The notes beneath the pieces are model-generated. The model saw nothing but the letters and a program-made list of their open reading frames with translations. It ran no database searches and was not told the origin of the DNA. 64,000 nt of DNA from Rikenellaceae bacterium (GTDB taxonomy: Bacteria > Bacteroidota > Bacteroidia > Bacteroidales > Rikenellaceae), in contig CABJAJ010000001.1 in NCBI GenBank assembly GCA_902363575.1, positions 62,001 to 126,000 of the forward strand, in the 5' to 3' direction. Shown piece by piece: positions 23,789 to 32,864 of the stretch. Each line of letters begins with the position of its first letter. The first letter of the stretch is position 1. The translations under genes and the position numbers were made by a program.

Positions 23789-25462
23789 ATGAAACACCTT
23801 TATTTCGCGCTGCTCGTCTGTACGGCCGCAGGTTTGTGGAGCGGCACGGCGACGGCCTCGGCAACGGGAAACTCCTCCCGGCAGGAGGAGACGGATTCGC
23901 TCGGCGTCGCGCCGAAACGCAATTGGGGTCACCTGAGCGGCTCGTTCGAGACGAACACCATCTACTACCGCGACGACGCCAAGACCGGAGCGAAAGCACC
24001 CGAAGACAACTACGGCTCCAACAACTACCTCAAACTCGACTACCGCCTGGGGCGTTTCTCGGCCGGCATTCAGGCGGAATGGTATCCGCAGGTCTTGCAG
24101 GGATATGAGAACAAGCTCGACGGATTCGGACTGCCCGAGAAATACCTCGCCTGGACCGACCGCCACTGGTCAATTACCCTCGGGGATTTTTACGAACAGT
24201 TCGGCAGCGGCCTGGTGCTGCGTGCCTGGGAGGACCGGGCGCTGGGCTTCAACAACTCGCTCGGCGGCGGACGCGTGACGTTCGACATCGGCGAGGTGCT
24301 TCAAGGCAAAGCCCTCTTCGGCTTCCCGCGCTACTACATGGAGGGTTTCGACTCCTACTCCTCCACGCAGGTGGCAGCCGGCGACCTGTCGCTCTCGCTG
24401 TCGAATGCCTTGGGATGGAAGGGGCACTCCTTCGCGCTCGAAGGCAGCCTGGTAAACCGGCACGAAAGCGGCCACCCGGCCGATTACACCGAAGAGGTGC
24501 TGGGCTTCGCGCTGCCGCGCAACGTGCTCTCGTGGTCGGCCCGCGCAGCCTACGAACACCGCGGCTGGATGCTCCGGTTCGAGTACGTGGGCAAAGGCAA
24601 GGACCTGCTGACCTCGCCGCTGACGCAGGAGTTCGAGTTCAAGCGGGGCAGCGCCCAGCTCGCCGAAGTCGGGTACAGCGGAAACGGCCTCTCGCTCACG
24701 GCCATGTTCCGCCGGCTGGACAACATGCAGGACCTCATGTACCGCACCGAGAACAACGCCCTGGCTGGCAACATCCTCAACTACGTGCCCGCCCTTGCGC
24801 CCCAGCACACCTACCTGCTCTCGACGCTCGAACCCTACCGGCCCAACGTCTTCGGGGAGATCGGCGGGCAGATCGACCTGTTCTACCTCTTCAAGAAAGG
24901 CTCGGTCATCGGCGGCCAGCGGGGGCTGAAAGTCCACGGCAACTTCTCGATGTACTACACGCTCGACGGCGCCACCGGCAAGCCGGGCAACCATTTCCTC
25001 TACCGCGACTTCACCTGCGATCTGGACAAGTCGTGGAACCGTCGTCTGCGCACCGTGCTCTTCGTCTCGCTCCAGAAATTCGCCAACCATGCGGGCGACC
25101 CCGAGAAAACGCTTTCGCAAAACGTTTTCGTGGGCGACATCACCTATAAGTTCACCCGTAAATTCTCCGTGCGGGCCGAACTGCAATACCTCTACACGCC
25201 CGACGGTCCCGACGGCGACTGGGTGGCGGGGCTGCTCGAACTGAACGTCGCTCCCAAATGGAGCATCTGGGGCAGCGACATGTACAATTACGGCGGCACC
25301 GAGATCAACTACTATTCGGTGGGCGCCAGCTTCACCCATTCGTTCGTGCGCGTGGCCCTGAGTTGGGGCCGCAACCGCGAGGGCTACATCTGTTCGGGCG
25401 GCGTCTGCCGCCAGATGCCCGCCTACACGGGCGGCAACCTGCAGATGACGCTTACCTTCTGA
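23789..25462 (+). CDS. DUF6029-type outer-membrane beta-barrel protein
   Basis: The 557-residue protein has a signal peptide (MKHLYFALLVCTAAGLWSGTATA). The mature region reads as alternating amphipathic strands with many aromatic residues (LSGSFETNTIYYRDDAK, YGSNNYLKLDYRLGRFSAGI), ending in LQMTLTF with the terminal Phe typical of outer-membrane barrels. The whole matches the DUF6029 family commonly found with TlpA and Omp28-like genes in Bacteroidota. It starts 7 bp after the thioredoxin-like gene. Function unknown; a channel or assembly site for the lipoproteins downstream is possible but not shown. Confidence 0.8.
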   Translation: MKHLYFALLVCTAAGLWSGTATASATGNSSRQEETDSLGVAPKRNWGHLSGSFETNTIYYRDDAKTGAKAPEDNYGSNNYLKLDYRLGRFSAGIQAEWYPQVLQGYENKLDGFGLPEKYLAWTDRHWSITLGDFYEQFGSGLVLRAWEDRALGFNNSLGGGRVTFDIGEVLQGKALFGFPRYYMEGFDSYSSTQVAAGDLSLSLSNALGWKGHSFALEGSLVNRHESGHPADYTEEVLGFALPRNVLSWSARAAYEHRGWMLRFEYVGKGKDLLTSPLTQEFEFKRGSAQLAEVGYSGNGLSLTAMFRRLDNMQDLMYRTENNALAGNILNYVPALAPQHTYLLSTLEPYRPNVFGEIGGQIDLFYLFKKGSVIGGQRGLKVHGNFSMYYTLDGATGKPGNHFLYRDFTCDLDKSWNRRLRTVLFVSLQKFANHAGDPEKTLSQNVFVGDITYKFTRKFSVRAELQYLYTPDGPDGDWVAGLLELNVAPKWSIWGSDMYNYGGTEINYYSVGASFTHSFVRVALSWGRNREGYICSGGVCRQMPAYTGGNLQMTLTF

Positions 25463-25487
25463 TCGGCTTAACCTCAAAACGATAACC

Positions 25488-26534
25488 ATGAAACAACGAC
25501 TTTTCTTCCTGCGCCGCGCCCTGGCTTGCGCGACGCTCCTCACCGCGGCGGCCTTCACCGCCTGCGGCAGCGACGACGACGATCCGCCCGCCGATGCTTC
25601 GCTCGTGCTGGTGCCGAGCGCGACGACGGTGAAAACCGGCGAGCAGGTGACCTTCACCGTCACCGACAACGGAGCGGACGTGACCGCCCGATCGCAGATT
25701 TTCGACCTCACGACGGGCGATGTGCTGACCGGCGCCTTTTCCACCCAGAAGCCCGGCTCCTACCAGTTTGCGGCGATCTATGACAACCGCACCTCGCCGT
25801 CGGTCACGGTAACCGTGCAGAGCTCCACGGCCACAACCGACGCCTACTTCCGTCATGTGCTGGTGCTGAAATTCACCGGGACGTGGTGCACCTACTGTCC
25901 CAATATGACCGCTGCGCTCGAGACCGTGGAAGAGGCCTATCCGGGCCGCATGATTATCATGGCCATGCACAGCGGCGATTCGTATGAAGTCGGCGAGCAG
26001 GCCGCTCTCGCCAACACGTTCAAGGTGACGGGGCTGCCCACCTCGGTATTCGACTACCGCGAGACCTCGAGCTACTCCGTGGCGCTGCTCAAGGCCAAGG
26101 TGAAACGCTCGCTCAACGAATTCCCCGCCGTCTGCGGCGTGGCCCTCGCCTCCAGGACGGAGGGCGGCAAGGTGAAGATCGACGCCACCGTGCGTTTCCA
26201 GCAGACGGGCGACTACAAAATCTGCTGCGCCGTGACCGAGGACGGCATCCACGCTCCCGGCACCAGCGGATCGCGGGACGGCTACTACCACCATGTGACC
26301 CGCGCCTTCGCAACCTCCGCATCGGGTGACGACATCGGCAACCGCACGGCGGGTGAGGAGTACAAGCGCTCGTTCGAGATCGAAGCCGACGACGCCTGGG
26401 CGCTGGACAAATGCCACGTGGTCGTCTATGTCTTCGACAAGCAGCCCGGCGAAAATACGGTCTATTACGTCAATAACGCAGCCACCTGCCCTGTGGACGG
26501 ATCGGCCGACTTCGCATACGAGCCGACGGAGTGA
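25488..26534 (+). CDS. Omp28-related lipoprotein with thioredoxin-like motif
   Basis: The 348-residue predicted lipoprotein has lipobox FTAC after MKQRLFFLRRALACATLLTAAA. An Ig-like beta domain fills about residues 30-115. Residues about 120-220 form a thioredoxin-like fold with GTWCTYCPN as the CxxC site and LPTSVF as the cis-Pro loop. The C-terminal 120 residues are the Omp28-type beta domain (HHVTRAF and KCHVVVYVFDK). Omp28 of Porphyromonas is a surface adhesin-like lipoprotein; redox activity is inferred only from the motif. It is 25 bp downstream of the barrel gene. Confidence 0.86.
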   Translation: MKQRLFFLRRALACATLLTAAAFTACGSDDDDPPADASLVLVPSATTVKTGEQVTFTVTDNGADVTARSQIFDLTTGDVLTGAFSTQKPGSYQFAAIYDNRTSPSVTVTVQSSTATTDAYFRHVLVLKFTGTWCTYCPNMTAALETVEEAYPGRMIIMAMHSGDSYEVGEQAALANTFKVTGLPTSVFDYRETSSYSVALLKAKVKRSLNEFPAVCGVALASRTEGGKVKIDATVRFQQTGDYKICCAVTEDGIHAPGTSGSRDGYYHHVTRAFATSASGDDIGNRTAGEEYKRSFEIEADDAWALDKCHVVVYVFDKQPGENTVYYVNNAATCPVDGSADFAYEPTE

Positions 26535-26584
26535 ACCAACCGAACCAAACCATAAACCTTTCAAACCAAACGATTTTCAAAACT

Positions 26585-29020
26585 ATGAAATTCCTTACCA
26601 AATTTTCCGCCCTGGCGCTGCTGGCTACCGCAGTTCTGGGAGGGATGACCGCTTGCAGCGACGACGATCCCGATCCCAAAGGCCAGACGGGCACGCTGTC
26701 GATCCAGATCGGAGAGACGACCTACGATTCGGTGACCTTCACGCTCAGCTCGTCCGAGCAGCCCGCACCGACCATGTACGCTTATCTGGCCGCCGCGCAA
26801 GGCACCACGATGACCGCAGATCAGGTTTTCGACCAGGGCACCCGCCAGTCGGCAACCTCCGGCACCTTCACGCTCAAGGCGCTCGACGAAGACTCCGCGT
26901 ACACGCTCTACGCCGTTTCGATGGGTGAAGCAGGCCTGAGCGCAGTGGCGTCGGCCGATTTCACCACCCCCGCAAACGAGTGGGGCCCCGCTACGGCGCG
27001 TTCGATGGGCGTGCAGATCAACAAAGTCACCGAGACGGGTGTGAACGTCACCTACATGCTGGGCAAGGAAGCCACGCTCGGTATGGTGGCCGTATGGCCC
27101 CGGGTGGTGCTCGAAAACTATGTTTACGAGACCCTCAAGCTCGACGAATCGGGGACGCTTACCGAGGGCGATATCGTCGTCGGTCTGCTGGTGGACACCG
27201 GCTACGGACAGTTCGTCAGCGGCGACGAAACCCTCAATTGGGGCGAGGAGCTCTGGCCCGATGCGGACTATGTCTTCATGACCGTCGGCATGATCGACGA
27301 AGACACCCCCGGGGATGCGCAGCTTACCCACTTCACGACCAAGGCTTTCCCGCTCCAGGGCGACCCGACCGTCGAAATCTCCGTGACCGACAAGAACTAC
27401 ATGAAGGCGTGGTTCCACTATGAAATCAACAAGGATGTCTATACCTACCTGCGCTTCGTAACCACCAAGTCCGAAATCGACGAGTACATCGCCCATTTCG
27501 GCGAGGAGGACCTGCGCGAGTTCGTCCGCTTCAGCGATCCGATGTGGGAATTTGTTGACCAGTCCCAGAGCAAGACCGAATCGGTCAACTTCGGCTGGGA
27601 GGCCGGTGGCCAGTGGTTCACCGCTTTGGCCGTCGCCGCCGACGAAAACCTGTCGATCTCCAAAAAACTCGCCCGCGCCGACGTGCAGTTGCCCGAACAG
27701 CCCGAGGGAACCGAACCCGCGACGTACAATTGCCATGCAACCAATATTGCCGCCACCAACTGCGACATACATTTTGATTTGGACGACAACTGCTGGCGCG
27801 TATTCTTCCGTGTTATCACACCTTCGATGTACCAAAAGGAGCTCGGCGACTACGGCGAGCTGATCTATTCGCGCGTACTGTGGGAAGAGGGATGGTGCTA
27901 CTACCGCGAAGGCAATACGCCCGAATCCCCCGTGGCCAACAACGACGATATTTTCATGGACCTGGCTCCCGATACCGAATACGTGATCGTCGCCACGGCG
28001 CTCAACTGGGACGGTATGCTCTCGGGCGTGACGGCCAGCGAACCCTTCCGCACCAAAGCGCTGACCTACGAGAATTCCTTGGCAGAGGTTTCGATCGAGA
28101 TGGACAACATCGATAAATACAGCGCCCGCGCAATTTATCGCGTGAATGATAAGACCCGCGTGCTCTACCATGCTATTCTCGAAAAGAGTTACGCCTCCCA
28201 AATGAGTTCCGACAGCGAGATCATCAGCTACCTGATGACCTACGGCAACGCATGGGCAATGGTTAATATTGAACAATCGCCTGACTACCGTCCCGACCTG
28301 GGTGGAGAGGTATGGTCTTGGTTTGAAATGACCCCGAATACGGAACACATCTATTTTTACTGTGCTGAGGATATAAACGGCGCCATCACGGGCCTGGGCC
28401 GCACCGGTTTCACGACGCTGCCCGTTACCTCGGGCCCCAACCCCGACGTCACCATCAGCGTATATGACATCACTTCCACCGGCTGCACGTTCGATATCGT
28501 CATGAACAGCGACGTGCGCGATTTCCGCTACCTGACCATCGAGGAGGAGCTGCTCAACTACGATCCCGAAACCGGTACGCAGGAAGATCTCGCACAGGCC
28601 GTGTATGACTATGTGCTTCAGCAAGGTCTCAAGGGCACCAACTCCAAGCGGAACCAGGAGCTTTCCGGACTGAATCCCGGTAAAAACTACTATACGGGGG
28701 CAATCGCCTACGGCTCGGGAACGGCCGAGAAGTTCCGTTACGAGAAATTCACGACACTGCCGCGCGAACGCAACGCCGTGATGCGGAACATGACCTTAAC
28801 GCTCGATCCTACGCGGATTTACGCCCTGCCGGGCGGAGCAGCCCGCGACTGGGATGCCCTGCGGCAGAACAACCTGAAAGCCGTGGATCGCTCGGGTGCC
28901 AAGGAAGGGACCTTATCGCAAGTGGAAGATGGTAAAAACTCAATGGACGTGCTCTTACAGGAGGGTTACACGCCGATCAGCCTCAAAAACGCCTACAAGT
29001 CGATGACCAAGTGGCGTTGA
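26585..29020 (+). CDS. Large lipoprotein with repeated fibronectin-III-like domains
   Basis: The 811-residue protein begins MKFLTKFSALALLATAVLGG and has lipobox MTAC; the ATG at 26531 would add residues before the signal and is rejected. The body is about six beta-sandwich units of about 100 residues; a unit has TSVTF-like strand B, a Y-x-Y/L strand C, a 'DTEY' or 'DADY' turn, a V-x-A-x-x-x-D/G strand and an F-x-T-K/T-A terminal strand (FTTPANE, FTTKAFPL, FRTKALTY, FTTLPVT). This pattern matches FN3-like domains of Bacteroidota surface lipoproteins. The last 80 residues (from 'NAVMRN') are unlike the repeats. It follows the Omp28-like gene by 50 bp; likely surface-exposed. Confidence 0.8.
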   Translation: MKFLTKFSALALLATAVLGGMTACSDDDPDPKGQTGTLSIQIGETTYDSVTFTLSSSEQPAPTMYAYLAAAQGTTMTADQVFDQGTRQSATSGTFTLKALDEDSAYTLYAVSMGEAGLSAVASADFTTPANEWGPATARSMGVQINKVTETGVNVTYMLGKEATLGMVAVWPRVVLENYVYETLKLDESGTLTEGDIVVGLLVDTGYGQFVSGDETLNWGEELWPDADYVFMTVGMIDEDTPGDAQLTHFTTKAFPLQGDPTVEISVTDKNYMKAWFHYEINKDVYTYLRFVTTKSEIDEYIAHFGEEDLREFVRFSDPMWEFVDQSQSKTESVNFGWEAGGQWFTALAVAADENLSISKKLARADVQLPEQPEGTEPATYNCHATNIAATNCDIHFDLDDNCWRVFFRVITPSMYQKELGDYGELIYSRVLWEEGWCYYREGNTPESPVANNDDIFMDLAPDTEYVIVATALNWDGMLSGVTASEPFRTKALTYENSLAEVSIEMDNIDKYSARAIYRVNDKTRVLYHAILEKSYASQMSSDSEIISYLMTYGNAWAMVNIEQSPDYRPDLGGEVWSWFEMTPNTEHIYFYCAEDINGAITGLGRTGFTTLPVTSGPNPDVTISVYDITSTGCTFDIVMNSDVRDFRYLTIEEELLNYDPETGTQEDLAQAVYDYVLQQGLKGTNSKRNQELSGLNPGKNYYTGAIAYGSGTAEKFRYEKFTTLPRERNAVMRNMTLTLDPTRIYALPGGAARDWDALRQNNLKAVDRSGAKEGTLSQVEDGKNSMDVLLQEGYTPISLKNAYKSMTKWR

Positions 29021-29038
29021 CAGGCGGGTCTTTTCCCG

Positions 29039-29075
29039 ACGTCTCCTCCCCCGGAATGGGGGAGGGACGTTTTTT
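29039..29075 (+). terminator. Terminator between the two large lipoprotein genes
   Basis: ACGTCTCCTCCCCC (29039-29052) pairs with GGGGGAGGGACGT (29058-29070) around GGAAT, followed by T5. It lies inside an otherwise compact operon, so it probably reduces transcription of the last gene rather than isolating it. Confidence 0.8.
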
Positions 29076-29103
29076 AAAATCTGTTTCATCCATACCGACA
29101 ATT

Positions 29104-31584
29104 ATGAAAAAACTGTTCCGTCAATTCTGTTTCGCGGCCGCTGCCCTGTGCGCAATGGGGTTCGCCGGCTGCAGCGACGACGACCCCGAGCCGCAGTACG
29201 ATGCGCCCGTGATCGCCGTGAAGAACGTGACCGCCACCTCGACGAGCGTGACGTTTACCCTCGAGCCGGTACATGCCGTGCGCAGCACCTATGCCGTCGC
29301 ACCCAAAGGCGCTTCCGGCACACCGGTCGAGGTGGAAGGCACCGGCGCCTCCACGCAGACCGTCACCGGGCTCGAAGCCGACCGCGAGTACACCATCACG
29401 GCCATCGCCTACGGAGAGGGCGACCTGCGATCGGAACCCGCGACCTATGATTTCGTCACGAACGCCACGGCGCAGGTCGCCATCGGCGAGGTGACGGCAA
29501 CCTACAAGAGCGCAACTTTCACCCTCACCCCGACCAACGCCACGGCATACGCCTATCGCCTGATGGGCGAAGACGTCGAGAACCGGTCGCGCGCCGAGGG
29601 CGACTGGGTCCGCTTCGAGGGGAACGAGCCGTCGGAAATCACCCTCGACGACCTGGCCGCCGAGCGGCGTTACACGATCGAAGCGTATGCTTCCAATGCC
29701 GAGGGCGACGGCGAGATCGTCAGCAAGGCGTTCGTCACCGAACCCCTGCCTGCGGCGCTGACCGTCACGGCGGCGGCCACCTCGAAAGCCGTCTGGATGA
29801 AGTTCGAGATGTGCGCGGACGTAACCTCCGGATATTACTATTACCTCCACGACACCAGCTACACGGACGATCCGGTCACCTCGATCGAGACCTTCCTGCA
29901 GGATTTGCGGGAGAGTCCGGACTGGTACACCCTGACGACCGATTCGGCCGAGGATCTGCAGACGGGCTGCGTTTCCAACATGGAGTATAAACTCTTCACC
30001 GTCGCCACCGACCTGGAAGGCGCGATCGACGAAAGCACGGTCGCCGAGTTGTCCGTCACCACCAAACAGCTCGATGCCCTGCGCTCGTCGCAGGCCGCGG
30101 TCGGCATCGCCTCGCTCACGCCCGCCTACATTTCGCTCGACGCCGAACTGGAACCCACCGACGACAGCGTGATGGCGCTCGTGGAGTGCGTGAAAAAGTC
30201 GGTCGTGCAGAGCGTGGGCAACATCACCATGTACGTCAATATGAACCTCGGGAATTTCCGGCCCGTGCTGAGCTCGTCGCTTACGAACCCCTACAAGGTA
30301 AAGGGCATCGAGCCGGAGACGGATTACTACCTCTTTACGGTCGGCATCGACGCCAACGGGGATTACGGGCAGCTCGATTTCGAGGAGTTCACCACCACGG
30401 CGGTGGATTACCGCGAAGATGTGAAGGTCGTCATCGATGTGATAGAGCCCGGATTCCAGGACGTCTCCCTGCAAGTGACCTATGACAACTGCCAGAGCGT
30501 ACGCTATGCTTACCTGACCGAAAAACAGTTCAACGACTGGTACGGAGGCGACGAAGCGAAAATCTGGCCGATGCTCTATTCCGCTTATTCCGAACAGCTT
30601 TACGAAGGTGAGGTGATGCTCGAGCACCTGGAGTACAATACGGCATATACGATTTATGCCCTGCCCGTAACCTCCGACGGACAGTTCGGAACACCGGCGA
30701 AAGTGGATTTCAGCACGCTGAAGTATTCGGCTGCCAGCACCTCGTCCGTAACGATGACCCTCGATGAAATCGACCGTACGGGCGACCGCCCCGTGGCCAG
30801 ATTCACGCTCACGCCCGGTGCGGATTGCGCCAAATTCATCTACCAGTCGCTCGAAAGCGGGATATACGCGAACAACAGCGCCAAAATCGGGGATTACATC
30901 TTCAAGCTGGGTAACTACAAGACCGTCGATCCGGCGGCAGAGACTCAGGTAGAGGTGACCCTCTGGGGAAGCGATTACTACCTGCTGGCGGTAGCCTGCG
31001 ACGCCGAGGGCAACTGGTCGTCGGTGGAGATTTCCGAAAAGCTGATCTACGACCCCAACGGCGGCGAAGAGCCCGAACCCGAACCCGAAGGCGATCCCGA
31101 CGAAGTGGCTGCCGACCAGATTTCGGCCACGGCAGCGACCGTGTCATTCGTCTCCTATCTCTACGACCAGAGTTCGTGGAACGCTGACTGGAGCGACTGG
31201 GACAACTCGGTTTACCGCGCCGATGTGACCCTGGAACCGGGTTACTCCGCATGGTACTACTTCGTGGACACCAACAGCTACAACTGGGTAGCGGGCAACG
31301 ACGTAGGCGAAGGCAAGAGCTATGCGACTCTGGCCATGTGGATCAAGTCCATGGGCCGTCAGCTCACGGCATCCGGCCCGATCGCCGCGCGCGGAGAGTA
31401 TAACACGGACTACCTCCTGCTCGTGCTGCCCGAAACAGCGGACGGCAAGCACTCCTCGGAGCGGGTCTATAAGTCGGAAATTTACCGCTGGGATAGTCTG
31501 ACGGGCGACGTGACCGACCCCGGCATCACGGGCGGCGGCGACGAAGGCGGCGGCGGGATCGACCCGCGCATGCGCCGGCGGTGA
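29104..31584 (+). CDS. Second large FN3-like lipoprotein
   Basis: The 826-residue protein starts MKKLFRQFCFAAAALCAMGF with lipobox FAGC. It is a paralogue-like partner of the 26585 product: repeated FN3-type beta-sandwich units with DREYTITAIAYGEGD and FVTNATA, DRRYTIEAYA/FVTEPL, NTAYTIYALPV/FSTLKY strands. A Pro/Glu-rich linker (EEPEPEPEGDPDE, about residues 655-670) leads to a distinct C-terminal domain with Trp/Tyr-rich SWNADWSDWDNSVY, and the tail is Gly-rich (GGGDEGGGG). A terminator lies upstream, so expression may be reduced. Ligand unknown. Confidence 0.8.
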   Translation: MKKLFRQFCFAAAALCAMGFAGCSDDDPEPQYDAPVIAVKNVTATSTSVTFTLEPVHAVRSTYAVAPKGASGTPVEVEGTGASTQTVTGLEADREYTITAIAYGEGDLRSEPATYDFVTNATAQVAIGEVTATYKSATFTLTPTNATAYAYRLMGEDVENRSRAEGDWVRFEGNEPSEITLDDLAAERRYTIEAYASNAEGDGEIVSKAFVTEPLPAALTVTAAATSKAVWMKFEMCADVTSGYYYYLHDTSYTDDPVTSIETFLQDLRESPDWYTLTTDSAEDLQTGCVSNMEYKLFTVATDLEGAIDESTVAELSVTTKQLDALRSSQAAVGIASLTPAYISLDAELEPTDDSVMALVECVKKSVVQSVGNITMYVNMNLGNFRPVLSSSLTNPYKVKGIEPETDYYLFTVGIDANGDYGQLDFEEFTTTAVDYREDVKVVIDVIEPGFQDVSLQVTYDNCQSVRYAYLTEKQFNDWYGGDEAKIWPMLYSAYSEQLYEGEVMLEHLEYNTAYTIYALPVTSDGQFGTPAKVDFSTLKYSAASTSSVTMTLDEIDRTGDRPVARFTLTPGADCAKFIYQSLESGIYANNSAKIGDYIFKLGNYKTVDPAAETQVEVTLWGSDYYLLAVACDAEGNWSSVEISEKLIYDPNGGEEPEPEPEGDPDEVAADQISATAATVSFVSYLYDQSSWNADWSDWDNSVYRADVTLEPGYSAWYYFVDTNSYNWVAGNDVGEGKSYATLAMWIKSMGRQLTASGPIAARGEYNTDYLLLVLPETADGKHSSERVYKSEIYRWDSLTGDVTDPGITGGGDEGGGGIDPRMRRR

Positions 31585-31602
31585 TCGCACGCATAAACAG
31601 AC

Positions 31603-31645
31603 AAATCGGGGCTTCCGCATGAAACGGAGCCCCGATTTTTTCCGG
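31603..31645 (+). terminator. Strong operon terminator
   Basis: AAATCGGGGCTTCCG (31603-31617) pairs with CGGAGCCCCGATTT (31625-31638) with one bulged T, followed by T-rich sequence. It lies 18 bp after the stop. Confidence 0.9.
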
Positions 31646-31706
31646 CGGCCATACCCAACTGAAACGGGCCGGCACGCCAATATCGGCATGAATCGCCCCC
31701 GGCGGA

Positions 31707-32399
31707 TCAACCTATCGGCTCGTAATCGCCCCAGGGCGGAGTGCCCCGGCCCGTGACGGTGAGCGTCTCGCCATCGACGGTTTGCAGCGTCACCGTGATC
31801 GTATGCACCTGCGTCGGTTCGTCGGGAGCCGTGTCGAAGTAGAAGCCGATTCCCTGCCAACCGATCATCGCCATCTCTTTTTCCGTCAGTTCCGAGGCAT
31901 GACGCTGGTAGAAGGTGTATGCGCCCCATTGCGACAGCCCGGGCGCATTCCGGTCGTAGCCCGACTGTACGAACGGCGCATAGCTCGAAAGCATTACCGT
32001 CACGATATCGTCGAGCGACGATCCGGCCGGATGGGTCGCATCCCAGTCGGCATCGCTCACAAAATGGATCGACCGGAAATTATCGGCGAAGCAGATGTTG
32101 GATCTGCGGTCATAATCGCTCAGATAGTTGTTGAATGAGGTGTCTCCGTTCCGCTCCGAGAGGCGGACGAACTCATCGGAGGTCACTCCGTCCGGATTGA
32201 GAAAAGAGACACAATAACCGGTGGCCTTGTTCGTATGTACGATACTCCAAAAATCGACCCGGTCGTCTATCTTCAACTCGCCCTTGGTATACATGACGAT
32301 ATAGGAGGGAGACAAAATCAAATCGTCCTGAACTGACGGCTTCTCGTCCGAATTGCACGATACCAGCAATAAACCTAAAAACAATAATTTAGTTTTCAT
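31707..32399 (-). CDS. Fourth HPAG-type lipoprotein (C10-linked family)
   Basis: The 230-residue predicted lipoprotein starts MKTKLLFLGLLLVSC. It shows the same sequence of motifs as the genes at 11230-13560: LSERNGDTSFNNYLSDYD, ADNFRSIHFVSDADWD, THPAGSSLDDIV, SYAPFVQSGYD, an ELTEKEMAMIGWQG helix and a C-terminal beta region with HTITVTLQTVDGETLTVTG. It is 18 kb from its paralogues, and 11 bp upstream lies the decayed tail of a C10 peptidase in the same orientation. The association with C10 peptidases is thus seen twice. Function unknown. Confidence 0.8.
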   Translation of the reverse strand: MKTKLLFLGLLLVSCNSDEKPSVQDDLILSPSYIVMYTKGELKIDDRVDFWSIVHTNKATGYCVSFLNPDGVTSDEFVRLSERNGDTSFNNYLSDYDRRSNICFADNFRSIHFVSDADWDATHPAGSSLDDIVTVMLSSYAPFVQSGYDRNAPGLSQWGAYTFYQRHASELTEKEMAMIGWQGIGFYFDTAPDEPTQVHTITVTLQTVDGETLTVTGRGTPPWGDYEPIG

Positions 32400-32410
32400 A
32401 ATCGGGCTGT

Positions 32411-32569
32411 TTAATTAATAAAACCGTAATATCCTGAATAAGTAATTATCTGCATCTGACTGTCGTAATTCTTGGGATCAACTCCCTCATAAGGCTTATC
32501 ATCGGCATTTCTTAGGGTTGGAATTGATGTCATATAAAAAGAGTTGGAATAAAAGTAGAAAACAATTCG
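32411..32569 (-). pseudogene. Remnant of a C10 peptidase C-terminus
   Basis: A 53-codon open piece on the minus strand reads ...FYFYSNSFYMTS..., then YDSQMQIITYSGYYGFIN-stop. It aligns with the last ~45 residues of the intact C10 peptidase (GYYAIGMFNT... YDDNLKIFTYTEVY) in length, spacing and aromatic pattern. A stop lies just upstream at 32570-32572, and a neighbouring frame continues with WSLAN, resembling the peptidase's GWKGTAD. No catalytic-domain sequence is left further upstream. I infer a deleted peptidase gene that once headed an operon with the 31707 lipoprotein. Confidence 0.6.
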
Positions 32570-32864
32570 CTAAACTCCAAACAATCAACAAAAAAATTTT
32601 CCGTCGTACTTCGTTACTCACTCCCCACAGAGCGCCTACCGGGTCGCATAAGGCGAAAAACCGGCCCGCCTTTTTGCTTGTTCACTGCAGAGAAAAGTGC
32701 GCAGGGCAGGGAGAAAACGAACCGGAAACCGGTGCGGCATGCGGGATTTTGCGCGAGGGCATGCAAAAAATTTCTAAATTTGCAATAAGTTTGTAAGTCA
32801 TCCGTTTATTGGATTGCACGGAATACCCGCCCCGAAAAACCGAAAAACAAAATACGAGACATTC
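32570..32864. other. Intergenic region ahead of the Bat operon
   Basis: About 295 bp with the Bat promoter at its right end (32752-32790). The left half is AT-rich and may hold more decayed C10 peptidase sequence; nothing else is recognised. Confidence 0.5.
32752..32790 (+). promoter_or_regulatory. Promoter of the Bat operon
   Basis: TTTTG near 32752-32756 and TAAATTTGC near 32775-32784 form a -33/-7 pair. The first start codon (32865) is about 80 nt downstream. Confidence 0.6.

Noticed and set aside
26531..26584. ATG at 26531 as the start of the large lipoprotein, overlapping the Omp28-like stop
   Set aside because: It would put 18 polar residues before the signal peptide and lipobox; ATG 26585 gives a normal lipoprotein.
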